The notes below the pieces were generated by a model that had not been told where the DNA came from, ran no database searches, and saw only the letters and a list, made by a program, of their open reading frames with translations. Below, in pieces: positions 5,431-5,511 of a DNA stretch of 5,511 bases; position 1 is the stretch's first letter, and every line of letters begins with the position of its first letter. Source of the DNA: Hyphomicrobiaceae bacterium (lineage in GTDB: Bacteria > Pseudomonadota > Alphaproteobacteria > Rhizobiales > Hyphomicrobiaceae); contig JANYHP010000642.1 of NCBI GenBank assembly GCA_025359005.1, forward strand, positions 1 to 5,511, in the 5' to 3' direction. The position numbers were made by a program, and so were the translations under genes.

Positions 5431-5511
5431 CCCTCGCAGGTGGTGCAACGGCCGGTGTGGCGTGCGTTCGGGGTGGGTTTTGGTGCAGCGTAGGCGCACG
5501 GCATGGCGGTC

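Larger units (their letters stand above)
5025..5511. other. Non-coding stretch upstream of prmB
   Basis: These 487 bases hold no convincing gene. Open frames cross them on both strands, but they run straight through the palindromic repeats, are rich in Arg, Cys and Thr, and lack recognisable domains. The stretch contains the inverted hairpin pair (5157-5273), a GC-rich stem-loop (5352-5368), an AT-rich patch (about 5371-5410), a repeated TGTGTAAT motif, and GGTGCARCG words near the right edge (5442-5450 and 5482-5490). The prmB promoter presumably lies in the first part, but no consensus pair could be called. An ATG at 5503 could begin a gene beyond the window, which cannot be judged. Confidence 0.65.

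Noticed and set aside
5100..5504. Minus-strand open frame of 134 codons in the right intergenic region
   Set aside because: It runs through both palindromic hairpins, is Cys/Arg/Thr-rich, and has no recognisable domain.

Overview
The window looks like chromosomal DNA from a GC-rich alphaproteobacterium, most likely of the Rhizobiales (Bradyrhizobium or Xanthobacteraceae-like). This rests on overall base composition, codon use in the ORFs, the style of the small basic ANLKRRK protein, and a REP-like GGTGCAATA palindrome pair. No database search was possible, so the taxonomic call is inference.

Layout, left to right. Positions 1-77 hold a strong imperfect inverted repeat of unknown role. A small, probably exported NTF2/SnoaL-fold protein follows (191-706, +). 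After about 320 bases without a convincing gene comes a LysR-family regulator (1027-1947, +), then a patatin-like phospholipase (2118-3182, +). The phospholipase converges on a minus-strand cluster that reads right to left: prmB, the ribosomal protein L3 glutamine methyltransferase (5024-4041); a small basic protein of unknown function (3998-3822); and a MaoC-like hot-dog protein (3743-3273). The last 487 bases are non-coding. They carry a pair of inverted 32-base hairpins (REP/BIME-like), a GC-rich stem-loop, and an AT-rich patch with a repeated TGTGTAAT motif.

The three minus-strand genes are close together (42 and 78 base gaps) and could be one transcript, although they share no obvious pathway. 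The LysR gene and the patatin gene are codirectional neighbours, so regulation of the lipase by the LysR protein is possible but not shown.

I found no CRISPR array, tRNA, rRNA, phage gene, transposase or defence system. The parts most worth a second look are the two palindromic elements (1-77 and 5157-5273), the MaoC-like protein that lacks the usual hydratase Asp/His pair, and the OxyR-like cysteine in the LysR protein.
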